Shown here: piece by piece, positions 35,408 through 44,043 of the stretch
Layout: each line of letters opens with the position of its first letter
Position numbering within the stretch: position 1 is the stretch's first letter
Assembly (NCBI GenBank): GCA_965215855.1
Contig: CBDCER010000002.1
Span: 620,001 to 684,000, forward strand
Direction: 5' to 3'
Source: J027 sp965215855
Lineage (GTDB): Bacteria > Chloroflexota > Anaerolineae > Aggregatilineales > J027
Length of the DNA stretch: 64,000 nucleotides
Translations under genes and position numbers: made by a program
The notes under the pieces: generated by a model
What the model was told of the DNA's origin: nothing
Databases searched by the model: none
Seen by the model: the letters and a program-made list of their open reading frames with translations, nothing else

Positions 35408-35962
35408 ATTAAGCGCAAAGATATTCAACTTAGCAAAACTATCTCATTTATGCTGCGCCACAAACCCTGGCTCTTTGAACTGGAATTAGACGCCGAGGGC
35501 TGGGTGAAACTGGATGTATTCCTGGATGTGCTGCGCGGGGATCGTTCATCATGGTGCAATCTGACCCAGAGTGACTTGGAACAACTTATTGCCAGTTCTG
35601 ATAAACAACGTTTTGAAATCAACAATGGCCGCATCCGGGCACTATATGGTCATTCACTCCCCGGCAAACTCATCAAGACACCTGCCCCGCCGCCTGAAAT
35701 CCTGTTTCACGGCACAACAGATGGTGTGGTTGATTTGATTTTGGCCGAAGGTCTCCAGCCCATGTCACGCCAATATGTGCATCTGTCCGTCGATACCGCG
35801 ACCGCCCGCCAGGTTGGGAGCCGAAAAAAGGGCACATTGGTGGTTTTGCAGGTGGCAGCCCACCGCGCTCACCAAGACGGCATTCCATTTTATATGGGGA
35901 ATGACGCCGTCTGGCTGGCCGATAGCGTGCCCCCGGCTTACCTCGCCCGCTACAACGCGTAA
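35408..35962 (+). CDS. kptA: RNA 2'-phosphotransferase (Tpt1/KptA) with ATT start codon
   Basis: A 184-residue enzyme that moves a 2'-phosphate from RNA to NAD+. The N-terminal wing has IQLSKTISFMLRHKPWLF (family motif LSKxLSxxLRHxP), with the conserved Arg-His pair, and RFEINNGRIRALYGHS. The C-terminal NAD-binding part has LFHGTT and VHLSVDTATARQVGSRK. The usual start codons are missing: the first ATG (35450) would cut the LSK motif. AAGGAGG (35396-35402) stands five bases before ATT at 35408, and an in-frame stop at 35393-35395 rules out a longer protein, so ATT is the likely start. Confidence 0.9.
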   Translation: MKRKDIQLSKTISFMLRHKPWLFELELDAEGWVKLDVFLDVLRGDRSSWCNLTQSDLEQLIASSDKQRFEINNGRIRALYGHSLPGKLIKTPAPPPEILFHGTTDGVVDLILAEGLQPMSRQYVHLSVDTATARQVGSRKKGTLVVLQVAAHRAHQDGIPFYMGNDAVWLADSVPPAYLARYNA

Positions 35963-35967
35963 CTTGC

Positions 35968-36738
35968 TCAGGCGTCCTCGACCGTATTTCGCAAAATCCC
36001 GATACGCTCCACCTCAATTTCGACTACATCACCATGTCGGATTTGCGAAACGCCCTCTGGCGTGCCAGTCATGATGACATCACCCGGCATCAACGTCATA
36101 ATGCCACTGATAAATTCGATCAGTGTTGCCACATCAAACACCATATACGATGTGTTGCTGTCAATAACGGTTTCGCCATTCAGCCGCGCTTTGACACCCA
36201 GATTTGTTGGATCTTCAATCTCGGTCTCGAGCCAGGGGCCAAGCGGACAGAAGGTATCGAAACCTTTGGCTCGTCCCCATTGTTTATCCTTCTTCTGCAA
36301 TACGCGGGCGCTGACATCATTGCCACACGTATACCCCAACACATAGCCCAGTGCATCAGCGCGGGCGATGTTGCGGCCCACCTTGCCAATAATAACGGCC
36401 AACTCGGCTTCCAAATCCACGCGCCCTACATCCAGCGGTAACTGAATCGGTAAATCATAGGATGTGGCAGCCGATGGTGGCTTCAAAAACAACATGGGTT
36501 CTTCGGGCACTTCGGCGTTATGTTCGGCGGCGTGCGCGGCATAGTTGCGCCCCACACAAATGATCTTGGTCGGTCGAATCGGCGGCGCAATCAACAATTG
36601 TTCAAATTCTCCAACCGGAATACCCTTCACTAACTCTCTGGCAAACGGGTTCTGCCCTTCCAAATCATACACAATACCATCTTCGACTAGTCCATATTTC
36701 GGACCGTCGGTAGTCGCGTAGCGAGTAATTTTTGCCAT
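35968..36738 (-). CDS. Fumarylacetoacetate hydrolase family protein
   Basis: A 256-residue FAH-fold enzyme. The N-terminal small domain is followed by CVGRNYAAHAAEH, the metal-ligand Glu residues in VDLEAELAVIIGK, GYTCGNDVSAR, and the C-terminal ITM/MTGTPEGVSQI motif. Members hydrolyse or isomerise acylpyruvates and homoprotocatechuate-type ring-cleavage products using Mg2+; acylpyruvase-like housekeeping activity is as likely as aromatic breakdown, as no aromatic catabolism genes are nearby. The ATG follows the stop of the methyltransferase gene at once, and its AAGGAG lies inside that gene, so translation is coupled. Confidence 0.9.
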   Translation of the reverse strand: MAKITRYATTDGPKYGLVEDGIVYDLEGQNPFARELVKGIPVGEFEQLLIAPPIRPTKIICVGRNYAAHAAEHNAEVPEEPMLFLKPPSAATSYDLPIQLPLDVGRVDLEAELAVIIGKVGRNIARADALGYVLGYTCGNDVSARVLQKKDKQWGRAKGFDTFCPLGPWLETEIEDPTNLGVKARLNGETVIDSNTSYMVFDVATLIEFISGIMTLMPGDVIMTGTPEGVSQIRHGDVVEIEVERIGILRNTVEDA

Positions 36739-37602
36739 CTAACGCTCCTTAAATTCCAAAATTCCATCGTCGCCCCTGGTGATACGATACCCACAACCGT
36801 CACAGACCCAATCATCCACTGTTGGATCAGTATTCGTCACCTGACAACGCGGGCACTGCCACAGAAACGAATTCCCCTGTCTCGGTAGTGCATGTCCAGG
36901 TTTATAAGCCCAGATTAGCGCATAATTGCTCAACCAATTGTCATCAACCTCCGCCACCTCCAGGCCAAATTCTGTCTCTAGCATAGCCTGAAATAGGTCA
37001 TGTGACATCGTTTTGCCGGGCATCATCCGTGCTTCAGATCCTTGCCGGTTCGTTAACACTAAAATAGCCCCTGGACGTGCTACTCGCACAATTTCCCGCA
37101 AGACCTCCCGCGGCGACATCATAAATTCCAATGCCTCCAGACAGCTCACCAAATCAAAATTGTTATCAGGGAATGGCAAATGCTCGGCTGGCCCGTATAT
37201 CAATGCTAACCGTCCATCACTCAGCTCATGAGGGAGTTTTTGTGCTGCCACCCGCAACATCTTGCGACTCAGATCCAGGCCGACAACATGCCCTGCAAAA
37301 TCTTCCTGGCGAAAAAGTATCTGAGCCAATCGTGCCGTACCTGTCGCCACATCCAAAATTAGCGGGTGTGGATGATCAGCTAGTTCTCGGAGAATAGGAC
37401 GGCTGAGATAAGCTTTCTCATGGGTAGGGTTAGTATCTTTTATACGATCATAGCGGCTAGCATAAACATCATATAGCCAAATTACTACTCGTCGCCCCAA
37501 ATAAACGCCCTCGGTGGTAATCAGCAGCCACCAGGCCAACATTACCACCAAAATTGCGAGAGTGACCACAAAAATGATATACAAGAACAAGATTTTGTCC
37601 AT
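36739..37602 (-). CDS. Membrane-anchored SAM methyltransferase with C-terminal zinc ribbon
   Basis: A 287-residue protein with three parts: an N-terminal membrane helix (about 5-28), a class I methyltransferase domain with motif I LILDVATGTARLA, VVGLDLS after strand 2 and FDLVSCLEALEFM near strand 4, and a C-terminal zinc ribbon (CPRC and CDGC, with 17 residues between the pairs). The layout suggests a membrane-bound enzyme acting on a lipid, quinone or protein; the substrate is unknown. First gene of a two-gene operon with the FAH-family hydrolase. No clear ribosome site before ATG 37602. Confidence 0.8.
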   Translation of the reverse strand: MDKILFLYIIFVVTLAILVVMLAWWLLITTEGVYLGRRVVIWLYDVYASRYDRIKDTNPTHEKAYLSRPILRELADHPHPLILDVATGTARLAQILFRQEDFAGHVVGLDLSRKMLRVAAQKLPHELSDGRLALIYGPAEHLPFPDNNFDLVSCLEALEFMMSPREVLREIVRVARPGAILVLTNRQGSEARMMPGKTMSHDLFQAMLETEFGLEVAEVDDNWLSNYALIWAYKPGHALPRQGNSFLWQCPRCQVTNTDPTVDDWVCDGCGYRITRGDDGILEFKER

Positions 37603-37658
37603 TTCTTAAGGTTTTGGGTATTATTATGGCATGATTATCGTATCTGGGGGCATTCATT

Positions 37659-38549
37659 GTGAACCGAAAAGCAAAACAACTCATCAAAGATCTGGAAAGT
37701 CCCAGTGCCAAAGAGCGATACTTGGCAATCATCGCGCTTGGTAGATTGCGCGACACTCGCACACTACCGGCACTTGATAAAGTCGCTACGCTCGACAAAA
37801 ACACGAAAGTCCGTAATGCTGCCTATCAAGCCGTTCGCTATCTGGGAGAACTAAAAAAACAGCAGGATCAAGAAGCGCATCGTGCCCGGTTGGATGAAGA
37901 GGATGACGGAGATGAAGCCGATTGGGGCGATACTGATAGTTTTTTGGCAGATGACAATGACTATGAAATTGATGACACCGGATCATGGAGCTATACCGAT
38001 GCCATCCAAGAACATCAGGCAGCGAAGGAAGCTGAAAAAATTTCCGAAGAGCGCGAACATCGGCGCTCGCGGCGACGTTATCGCATTATCCTCTGGCTAG
38101 CAGCAGCTATCGCTATTATGGGCTTGGCAATTGTCTCGGCAGATTTGATCGAGAAACGCGACTTGCCCAAAAGTCGTGAAGAAGCACTGGAGCGGTTAGG
38201 GGACTGGTTAGCCGATATGAGCGCAACCCGCGAAGCTTACAATGCCGTGATGCTTGGCCTTCCAGTAGATTGCACTGCGTTTCGAGAAGGCGGCGATTAC
38301 TCAATTCCAGGACAGCCCTCATGGGCTGGCCCAGACAAAGATCATCAGGACAATCTGGATGAATTCTTCACTGCCATGCAGCAAATTGAAACTGATCTGC
38401 GGGTTGTTCATCAAGCTATACAACAGTTCTGTAGCAATGGGGAGGAATCGGTTCTGCTAACACAAGAACAAATTAACCGACTGAAACCATTTGTGGACGG
38501 CACTGTGAACGATTTTAATCTGGCACAAATGGATTTAGGCGGGGGGTAA
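37659..38549 (+). CDS. HEAT-repeat protein with one membrane helix
   Basis: A 296-residue protein I cannot name. Residues about 5-70 form two HEAT-like repeats (AKERYLAIIALGRLRDTRTLPAL and NTKVRNAAYQAVRYLGELK). A very acidic stretch (about 80-120) follows, then basic residues (REHRRSRRRYR), a membrane helix (IILWLAAAIAIMGLAIVSADL, about 146-166) and an extracytoplasmic helical domain with a Cys pair. The HEAT part would bind a partner inside the cell. GTG start; no strong ribosome site seen. Its 3' end overlaps the convergent gene by 15 bp. Confidence 0.75.
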   Translation: MNRKAKQLIKDLESPSAKERYLAIIALGRLRDTRTLPALDKVATLDKNTKVRNAAYQAVRYLGELKKQQDQEAHRARLDEEDDGDEADWGDTDSFLADDNDYEIDDTGSWSYTDAIQEHQAAKEAEKISEEREHRRSRRRYRIILWLAAAIAIMGLAIVSADLIEKRDLPKSREEALERLGDWLADMSATREAYNAVMLGLPVDCTAFREGGDYSIPGQPSWAGPDKDHQDNLDEFFTAMQQIETDLRVVHQAIQQFCSNGEESVLLTQEQINRLKPFVDGTVNDFNLAQMDLGGG

Positions 38550-39101
38550 CCACTGCTCGGATTCTGGTTGGTCGATGGGGGCTATACTCATCAACAGGCG
38601 GCTGCGAGCCGTATAGTAAACAATATACTCACGGTTTTTATGTAGCGGCACTTCCGCCGGGGCCACAAATGGCGCAAAGCTATAGCTGCCAACAACATAG
38701 GAAAATGGCATATCTGTCCGTTCGCGTTCGGCCATTTTTATGCTTAATGGACCACGTTCCCAGCGGATTGGCTTCTGGCTGAGAGCCTCTGGCACAAACA
38801 TCTGGGCATTGACACCAAATACAGCGATCAAAAACAAGAAGCTGGCGGATGTGATACACAGCATTCCCACACCCAGGATACCAGTGAATTCGAGTGATTG
38901 GATGAAACCCCACACCAGTAACAACCCAAACAGAGACAGCCCCACAAAGCCGATACCAGTGACTATTGCGGCAATCATGATCGGCGCACGTTGGCTTTGG
39001 GTCAGTTTTCCAGCACGATTTGTCAGTAATTTGTCAGTCATTTGTGGGGATGGCGTGTAGTGAGAAGCGGGAGCAGGTGTTGTATTTTTGGTATGATTCA
39101 T
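38535..39101 (-). CDS. Unknown protein with two membrane helices
   Basis: A 188-residue protein, family not recognised. A Thr/Pro-rich N-terminus (NHTKNTTPAPASHYTPSP) precedes two hydrophobic segments (IMIAAIVTGIGFVGLSLFGL and TGILGVGMLCITSASFLFLI) and a C-terminal soluble domain (ERTDMPFSYVVGSYSFAPFV and REYIVYYTARSRLLMSIAP), beta-rich. ATG at 39101 chosen; 15 further codons upstream in frame look non-coding. It diverges from mreB across 184 bp. Confidence 0.65.
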   Translation of the reverse strand: MNHTKNTTPAPASHYTPSPQMTDKLLTNRAGKLTQSQRAPIMIAAIVTGIGFVGLSLFGLLLVWGFIQSLEFTGILGVGMLCITSASFLFLIAVFGVNAQMFVPEALSQKPIRWERGPLSIKMAERERTDMPFSYVVGSYSFAPFVAPAEVPLHKNREYIVYYTARSRLLMSIAPIDQPESEQWLPPA

Positions 39102-39177
39102 TATCTCAGCCCTTGTTGAATTGAGCAATGTTGTGCAGTATAGCATGGTCGCCCTGGAGGGTCGATGGAATTATTGC

Positions 39178-39206
39178 TTGGAGAATGCCGCGCTCGGCAG
39201 TACAAT
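39178..39206 (+). promoter_or_regulatory. Candidate promoter of mreB
   Basis: TTGGAG (39178-39183) and TACAAT (39201-39206) with a 17-bp spacer, about 80 bp upstream of the GTG start. The -35 box is a partial match. Confidence 0.4.
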
Positions 39207-39285
39207 AGCGCGACACAACGATTGACAATCAACGCCATATCTGGCTTATCCTCCTATCTGATTGGCGTCAGGAGGCACAAATAAC

Positions 39286-40347
39286 GTGGTTAGTCCCTTA
39301 GACTGGCTGCTTGGCCTGTTTTCACTGGACATTGGTATAGACCTGGGGACGGCAAATACACTCGTGAGTGTGCGTGGCAAAGGTATCGTCATTAACGAGC
39401 CGTCCTATGTTGCGATTGAGAAGAAGACTCGCCGCCCTATTTCCGTTGGTCAAGAAGCGAAAGAAATGGCGGGCAAAGTTCCCAGTAAAATCATGGTCGT
39501 TCGCCCTCTACGAGACGGGGTGATTAGCGAGTTTGAAATCACCGAGGCCATGCTGCATTACTTTATCGAAAAAGCCCACCAGCAAAGTTGGGTTCCCATC
39601 CCACGTCCGCGAGTTGTCGTTGGTATTCCATCGGGTGTCACTGAAGTCGAAAAACGGGCGGTCTATGATGCTACTATGAGCGCCGGGGCACGCGAGGCAT
39701 TTTTGGTGGAGGAGCCGGTAGCGGCGGCGATTGGTGCTGGTTTACCCATTCAAGAAACACGCGGCAGCATGGTGGTGGATATTGGCGGCGGCACAACAGA
39801 AGTGGCCGTCTTTTCATTGGGCGGCATCGTCATCAGCCGCAGCATCCGCGTGGCGGGTGATGAAATGGATGAGGACATCGTTCAATACATGCGCTCCAAA
39901 TATAACCTACTGATTGGTGAACGCACTGCCGAACGCATCAAAATTGCGATTGGCTCGGCCTTCCCCCTGCTAGAAGAACGCACGGACATCGTCCGGGGTC
40001 GCAACCTGATTACTGGCCTGCCTGAAGCCCGCGAAGTCTCCTCCATCGAAATCCGCGAGGCGTTGGCAGGTTCAGTCGGCATCCTGGTTGATACTGTGCG
40101 CGATGCCCTGGACGAAACGCCTCCTGAACTGGTGGCTGATTTAATGGAGTCTGGCATTTGCATGGCGGGTGGTGGCAGCCAACTGAAGGGATTAACTGAG
40201 CGTGTGGCCGAGGAGGTTAATGTCCGTGTCTGGTTGGCGGAAGATGCCATGACCTGTGTCGCACGCGGCGCGGGCCGCATTTTGGAGGATTACGACAACC
40301 TGCGGAGTCTGCTAGCTGGCCTGGAGCGTGGCTCCACACAACATTAA
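39286..40347 (+). CDS. mreB: Rod shape-determining protein MreB
   Basis: A 353-residue bacterial actin that forms membrane-bound filaments and guides lateral wall synthesis. ATP-site motifs: phosphate 1 IGIDLGTANTLV, the segment INEPSYVAIEKKT, GIPSGVTEVEKRAV, phosphate 2 VVDIGGGTTEVAV and the adenosine motif CMAGGGSQLKGL. An N-terminal amphipathic stretch (VSPLDWLLGLF) fits membrane binding. GTG at 39286 has AGGAGG ten bases upstream; a TTG earlier in the frame precedes that site and is unlikely. mreC and mreD are not next to it. Confidence 0.95.
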   Translation: MVSPLDWLLGLFSLDIGIDLGTANTLVSVRGKGIVINEPSYVAIEKKTRRPISVGQEAKEMAGKVPSKIMVVRPLRDGVISEFEITEAMLHYFIEKAHQQSWVPIPRPRVVVGIPSGVTEVEKRAVYDATMSAGAREAFLVEEPVAAAIGAGLPIQETRGSMVVDIGGGTTEVAVFSLGGIVISRSIRVAGDEMDEDIVQYMRSKYNLLIGERTAERIKIAIGSAFPLLEERTDIVRGRNLITGLPEAREVSSIEIREALAGSVGILVDTVRDALDETPPELVADLMESGICMAGGGSQLKGLTERVAEEVNVRVWLAEDAMTCVARGAGRILEDYDNLRSLLAGLERGSTQH

Positions 40348-40371
40348 TTCATGCGAACTGGATCAAAGCCA

Positions 40372-41604
40372 CTATCGCTGTGGACGCACTACCACGCCCC
40401 ATACATCTGCCATAATTGAAAATGCCTCCCGGCCATCTGGCGTGATGCGAAATAGAATAGTGCTGGGTAGATAAGTCGTCATCAGTGCTGGATCAGTAGG
40501 GCTGATATCTGCTGGCAATCGTCCCGCGTTCAAATCCTCAACCAGCCGCGCATTACTTTCCACCGCCACCACAAAGATATACTCCTCCGTGGCTGCCATT
40601 GACGATACGCCATAAAATTCACCGAGTGTTGTTAATTGCCGCACCTGCCCTGTCACCAAATCTAGACTTAGCACTGAGATCAATGCACTGCGGGTGTCGA
40701 TTTGTGCCGTGACCAGTGTTGAGAGCAACAGGGGATCTTGCGGTGCAGTACGAACCGCCAGATAGATTTCACGCTCGTCGGGCGACCATGCGACATGCTC
40801 AATCGCCCCCACACTCATCGTATAGACACGAGTGCCACCTGTAATCAAATCAACCACCAGCAGGTTATTATCTGTTGTCGGTCCCGCCAACCGCGAGTAC
40901 GTATTGTTGACCGCTGCCGCTCCCACGATCAATGTTTCAGCCCCTACATAACGCCACGCATCGCCGGTCTGGATATTGATTGCTCCCAGGCCTGCTTCTG
41001 GAAAACAGCAAGAGACAAACAGCGTCTCGCCATAAGTTGAGAATAATTGTGGGCGTGATGGTCCCAACAGGCCGCCATCTCGTGCATATTGCAATGCTGC
41101 TGCGTTCAAAGTCACATTGGCCGTTCCCACCGGATACGGCCCCACATAACCCACCAACCGCCCCGCGCCTCCACTCATATTCAGTATATTCAGCTCTCGT
41201 AGCGGAATAACCACATAGTTCTCATCTTCAGCAGGTTGTGGATTGGTCGATTCAAGATAGTAAAATACCTCGCCAGTCAGATCCAGCGTGACCGTCAGCC
41301 CATAATCGCCAGGCAATCGCACAGCTGCTCCGCCCCGCGCCGTCGTCTCGAATAACCCATCGCGTCGCGCAATATACAGCACCCGGCCATCTGGCGTCCA
41401 GAATAGACGCGCCGATTGCCCGCTTTGGAACTCTGGGCCAGTCGTCATCAGTGGGTTGCCTTGTCCATCTGCAAGTTGGACAATATTTTCATGTACATAG
41501 GCCAACACCACTGGTTGTTCAGTGGATTGTGCTTTGACGTCATGAGGGATCGACATCACTACAAACAGTATAACCATCAGCAACAACAGCGTTTTGTATC
41601 GCAT
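40372..41604 (-). CDS. Secreted beta-propeller-like protein
   Basis: A 410-residue exported protein. Residues 1-25 are a signal peptide (basic start, LLLLMVILFVVMSI, KAQ cleavage). The mature protein contains repeated WD40/TolB-like units: RLFWTPDGRVLYIARRDG, IEHVAWSPDEREIYLAVRT and LSLDLVTGQVRQLTTLGE are typical of six- or seven-bladed propellers. Function unknown; such proteins often bind other surface proteins. Start at ATG 41604. Confidence 0.75.
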   Translation of the reverse strand: MRYKTLLLLMVILFVVMSIPHDVKAQSTEQPVVLAYVHENIVQLADGQGNPLMTTGPEFQSGQSARLFWTPDGRVLYIARRDGLFETTARGGAAVRLPGDYGLTVTLDLTGEVFYYLESTNPQPAEDENYVVIPLRELNILNMSGGAGRLVGYVGPYPVGTANVTLNAAALQYARDGGLLGPSRPQLFSTYGETLFVSCCFPEAGLGAINIQTGDAWRYVGAETLIVGAAAVNNTYSRLAGPTTDNNLLVVDLITGGTRVYTMSVGAIEHVAWSPDEREIYLAVRTAPQDPLLLSTLVTAQIDTRSALISVLSLDLVTGQVRQLTTLGEFYGVSSMAATEEYIFVVAVESNARLVEDLNAGRLPADISPTDPALMTTYLPSTILFRITPDGREAFSIMADVWGVVVRPQR

Positions 41605-41718
41605 GGTATCTATCTCAATTATCGTTTGCAGACAAGAGCGATTCTACGCCATAAAATGCAAACAGCGCAAAGCTTCGTGTTGGAAAAGCCTCACGCTGTC
41701 AATGAAGCGTATGATGAA

Positions 41719-42684
41719 CTAACGCGACAACATATTTGCCATCTGATAGTAGCTTGTGGTGATGGTGCGGCTGTTCTCGATCACCGATTCGAGTGCCACA
41801 GTGGAGATTTTCCGTCCATCCAGCCCGACCATCAACCCCGACTCGCCTTCCAACAAATGTTCAACAGCTCGCACACCCAATCGTGTCGCCAACAGCCGAT
41901 CAAATGCGCTCGGACTGCCGCCGCGCTGCACGTGCCCTAAAATCGTCATGCGGACTTCAAAGCCAATCGGGTGTTGCTCCAGATAGGATGCCACCTCCTG
42001 AATCTTATTCTTCGCACCTTCAGCAATCACCGCAATCGCATGGGATTTGCCGCGTGTATAAGCATTATCCAACGCCTGTGCGATGTCCTCCATATCGACC
42101 GGAATTTCAGGCGTCGAAATCACTTCCGCCCCGCCCAGAATCCCGCTCATCAGTGCCAGGTAGCCACAGTTACGTCCCATTGCCTCCACCAAAAACGCTC
42201 GTTCGTGACTAGACGCTGTATCGCGCAACTTGTCAATAGCATCCAGGATAGTGTTCAACGCCGTATCGACGCCGACACTCATATTCGTGCCCCAGATGTC
42301 GTTGTCGATACTGCCAGGCACGCCCATCACCGGAAAACCATGTTTGTGAAGTGCCAGCGCCCCGGTCAGGCTGCCATCGCCGCCCACCACGACTACCCCC
42401 TCAATGCCATGCTCATTCAAGCGGCGGATACCACGCTTCTGCCCCTTCTCCGTCTTGAACTCCAGGTTACGGGCTGTTTGCAACAATGTGCCACCTCGCT
42501 GCAAAATACCACTAACCTCGCGGTTGGTCAGGCGTTCAAAATCTCCGGCCAGCAACCCGGTATAGCCGCGCCGGATACCATACACTTCTATATCATGGGC
42601 CGAGGCCGTGCGGACAACCGCCCGAATAGCCGCATTCATACCGGGCGCGTCGCCTCCACTGGTCATGACGGCGATTCTGTGCAT
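41719..42684 (-). CDS. pfkA: ATP-dependent 6-phosphofructokinase
   Basis: A 321-residue glycolytic enzyme that phosphorylates fructose 6-phosphate. Motifs: SGGDAPGMNAAIRAVVR at the N-terminus, GGDGSLTGA (Gly rather than Asp before Ser, the mark of ATP rather than pyrophosphate use), PGSIDNDIWGT with the catalytic Asp (normally PGTIDND), EAMGRNCGYLAL, and GHVQRGGSPSAFDR. Length matches bacterial PfkA. ATG at 42684 with AAGGAG seven bases upstream; the frame extends upstream but without coding character. Confidence 0.96.
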   Translation of the reverse strand: MHRIAVMTSGGDAPGMNAAIRAVVRTASAHDIEVYGIRRGYTGLLAGDFERLTNREVSGILQRGGTLLQTARNLEFKTEKGQKRGIRRLNEHGIEGVVVVGGDGSLTGALALHKHGFPVMGVPGSIDNDIWGTNMSVGVDTALNTILDAIDKLRDTASSHERAFLVEAMGRNCGYLALMSGILGGAEVISTPEIPVDMEDIAQALDNAYTRGKSHAIAVIAEGAKNKIQEVASYLEQHPIGFEVRMTILGHVQRGGSPSAFDRLLATRLGVRAVEHLLEGESGLMVGLDGRKISTVALESVIENSRTITTSYYQMANMLSR

Positions 42685-42904
42685 CGTTGGCTCCTTTTTT
42701 ATGTTCAATGCTACTGATATTGCTCCATCTACACAACCCATCCATTGGTGAAAATGCACACGCCCCTCCATTTCTTTGCCCGGCACAAGGTTCCTATCAA
42801 CCCAGCATATCCAGCTCTAGTAGCGATGATGCGTATAAGCACGGGCATATTTTGTCTCCTTCCACCAAAGAAGATGGTTTATTCGCTCAATGTATGACGC
42901 CACC

Positions 42905-42933
42905 TTGACCGTGTGTCTGTAGCGCGTTATCCT
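42905..42933 (+). promoter_or_regulatory. Candidate promoter of the epimerase gene
   Basis: TTGACC (42905-42910) and TATCCT (42928-42933), 17-bp spacer. It supports translation from ATG 42979 rather than from a start codon at 42913, which would lie inside the promoter. The rest of the 294-bp gap to pfkA shows no gene. Confidence 0.5.
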
Positions 42934-42978
42934 GGCCCACTACAAATCAATCAGGTTGTTGAAAGATGCAACATCATC

Positions 42979-43983
42979 ATGCCCGACACCGTCCTGGTGA
43001 CAGGAGCCGCCGGCTTTATAGGATCACACGTCGTTGATGAATTGGTGACGATGGGGTTTCATGTCCTAGCCCTTGATGACTTGAGCGGCGGCTATCGAGA
43101 AAACCTCAACTCCGCAGCGACCTTCATCCAGGGCAGCATCACCGATCATGAGTTGCTGGATCGCATTTTTGCCGACCACCGTCCCCGCTACATCTATCAT
43201 CTAGCGGCCTACGCAGCCGAAGGTCTCAGTCATTTCATCCGGCGATTTAATTACACCAACAACCTCATCGGCAGCATGAATATCCTGAATGCAGCAGTTA
43301 ACTTTGGCGCGGAACACATTACGTTCACTTCGTCAATTGCTGTGTTTGGTAATGCACCGCCCCCCATGACCGAAGATATGACGCCCCACCCCATTGACCC
43401 TTACGGCATTGCTAAATATGCCGTTGAGCAAGATTTACACCTCGCCGGGAAGATGTTCGGCTTGCCATATACCATTTTCCGCCCTCACAATGTTTATGGT
43501 GAGCGTCAAAACATCGCTGACCGTTATCGGAATGCCATCGGCATTTTCATGAACCAGATCATACAAAACAAGCCGCTGACTATTTTCGGCGATGGCGAAC
43601 AGTCGCGGGGCTTCACCTATATCAAAGACATCAGCTCGGTTATTGCCAAAGCACCACTGAACCCGGCAGCCAAAAACCAGATATTCAATCTGGGAGCCGA
43701 TACCCCTGTTACCATCAACCAACTGGCGCATGAAGTCAGTCGCATTGTAGGCGTGGAAACAGAACTACACTATCTTCCCGCCCGCCACGAGGTTACCCAT
43801 GCCTATGCGGCTCATGATAAAGTACGCGATGCCTTTAGCTTGCCACCCGATTACGAAACCCCGCTGGAAGTCGGGCTAGCAATAATGTGGACCTGGGTAC
43901 AACAGCACGGCGCTCGCCAAACATCCCACTTTGAGCATATTGAGGTCACGAAGAATTTACCCGACATCTGGTTAGAGGATTAG
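42979..43983 (+). CDS. NAD-dependent sugar-nucleotide epimerase/dehydratase
   Basis: A 334-residue extended SDR protein. GAAGFIGSH is the NAD-binding GxxGxxG, TSSIAVFG provides the catalytic Ser/Thr, and YGIAKYAVEQ the YxxxK pair. FRPHNVYGERQNIADRY is the substrate-side segment of UDP-glucose 4-epimerase-like enzymes. It probably converts a UDP- or dTDP-sugar for surface glycans; the exact substrate is not clear. The ATG at 42979 is chosen from the promoter position and the start of the Rossmann strand. Confidence 0.88.
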   Translation: MPDTVLVTGAAGFIGSHVVDELVTMGFHVLALDDLSGGYRENLNSAATFIQGSITDHELLDRIFADHRPRYIYHLAAYAAEGLSHFIRRFNYTNNLIGSMNILNAAVNFGAEHITFTSSIAVFGNAPPPMTEDMTPHPIDPYGIAKYAVEQDLHLAGKMFGLPYTIFRPHNVYGERQNIADRYRNAIGIFMNQIIQNKPLTIFGDGEQSRGFTYIKDISSVIAKAPLNPAAKNQIFNLGADTPVTINQLAHEVSRIVGVETELHYLPARHEVTHAYAAHDKVRDAFSLPPDYETPLEVGLAIMWTWVQQHGARQTSHFEHIEVTKNLPDIWLED

Positions 43984-44043
43984 CGTGTTTGCCTCAACGT
44001 GGTAATATCTTATAGACTCCAAAGAAACTCAGGAGATGGATCA

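Noticed and set aside
35450..35962. KptA starting at the first ATG
   Set aside because: It would lose the LSK part of the conserved N-terminal motif and leave the perfect Shine-Dalgarno unused.
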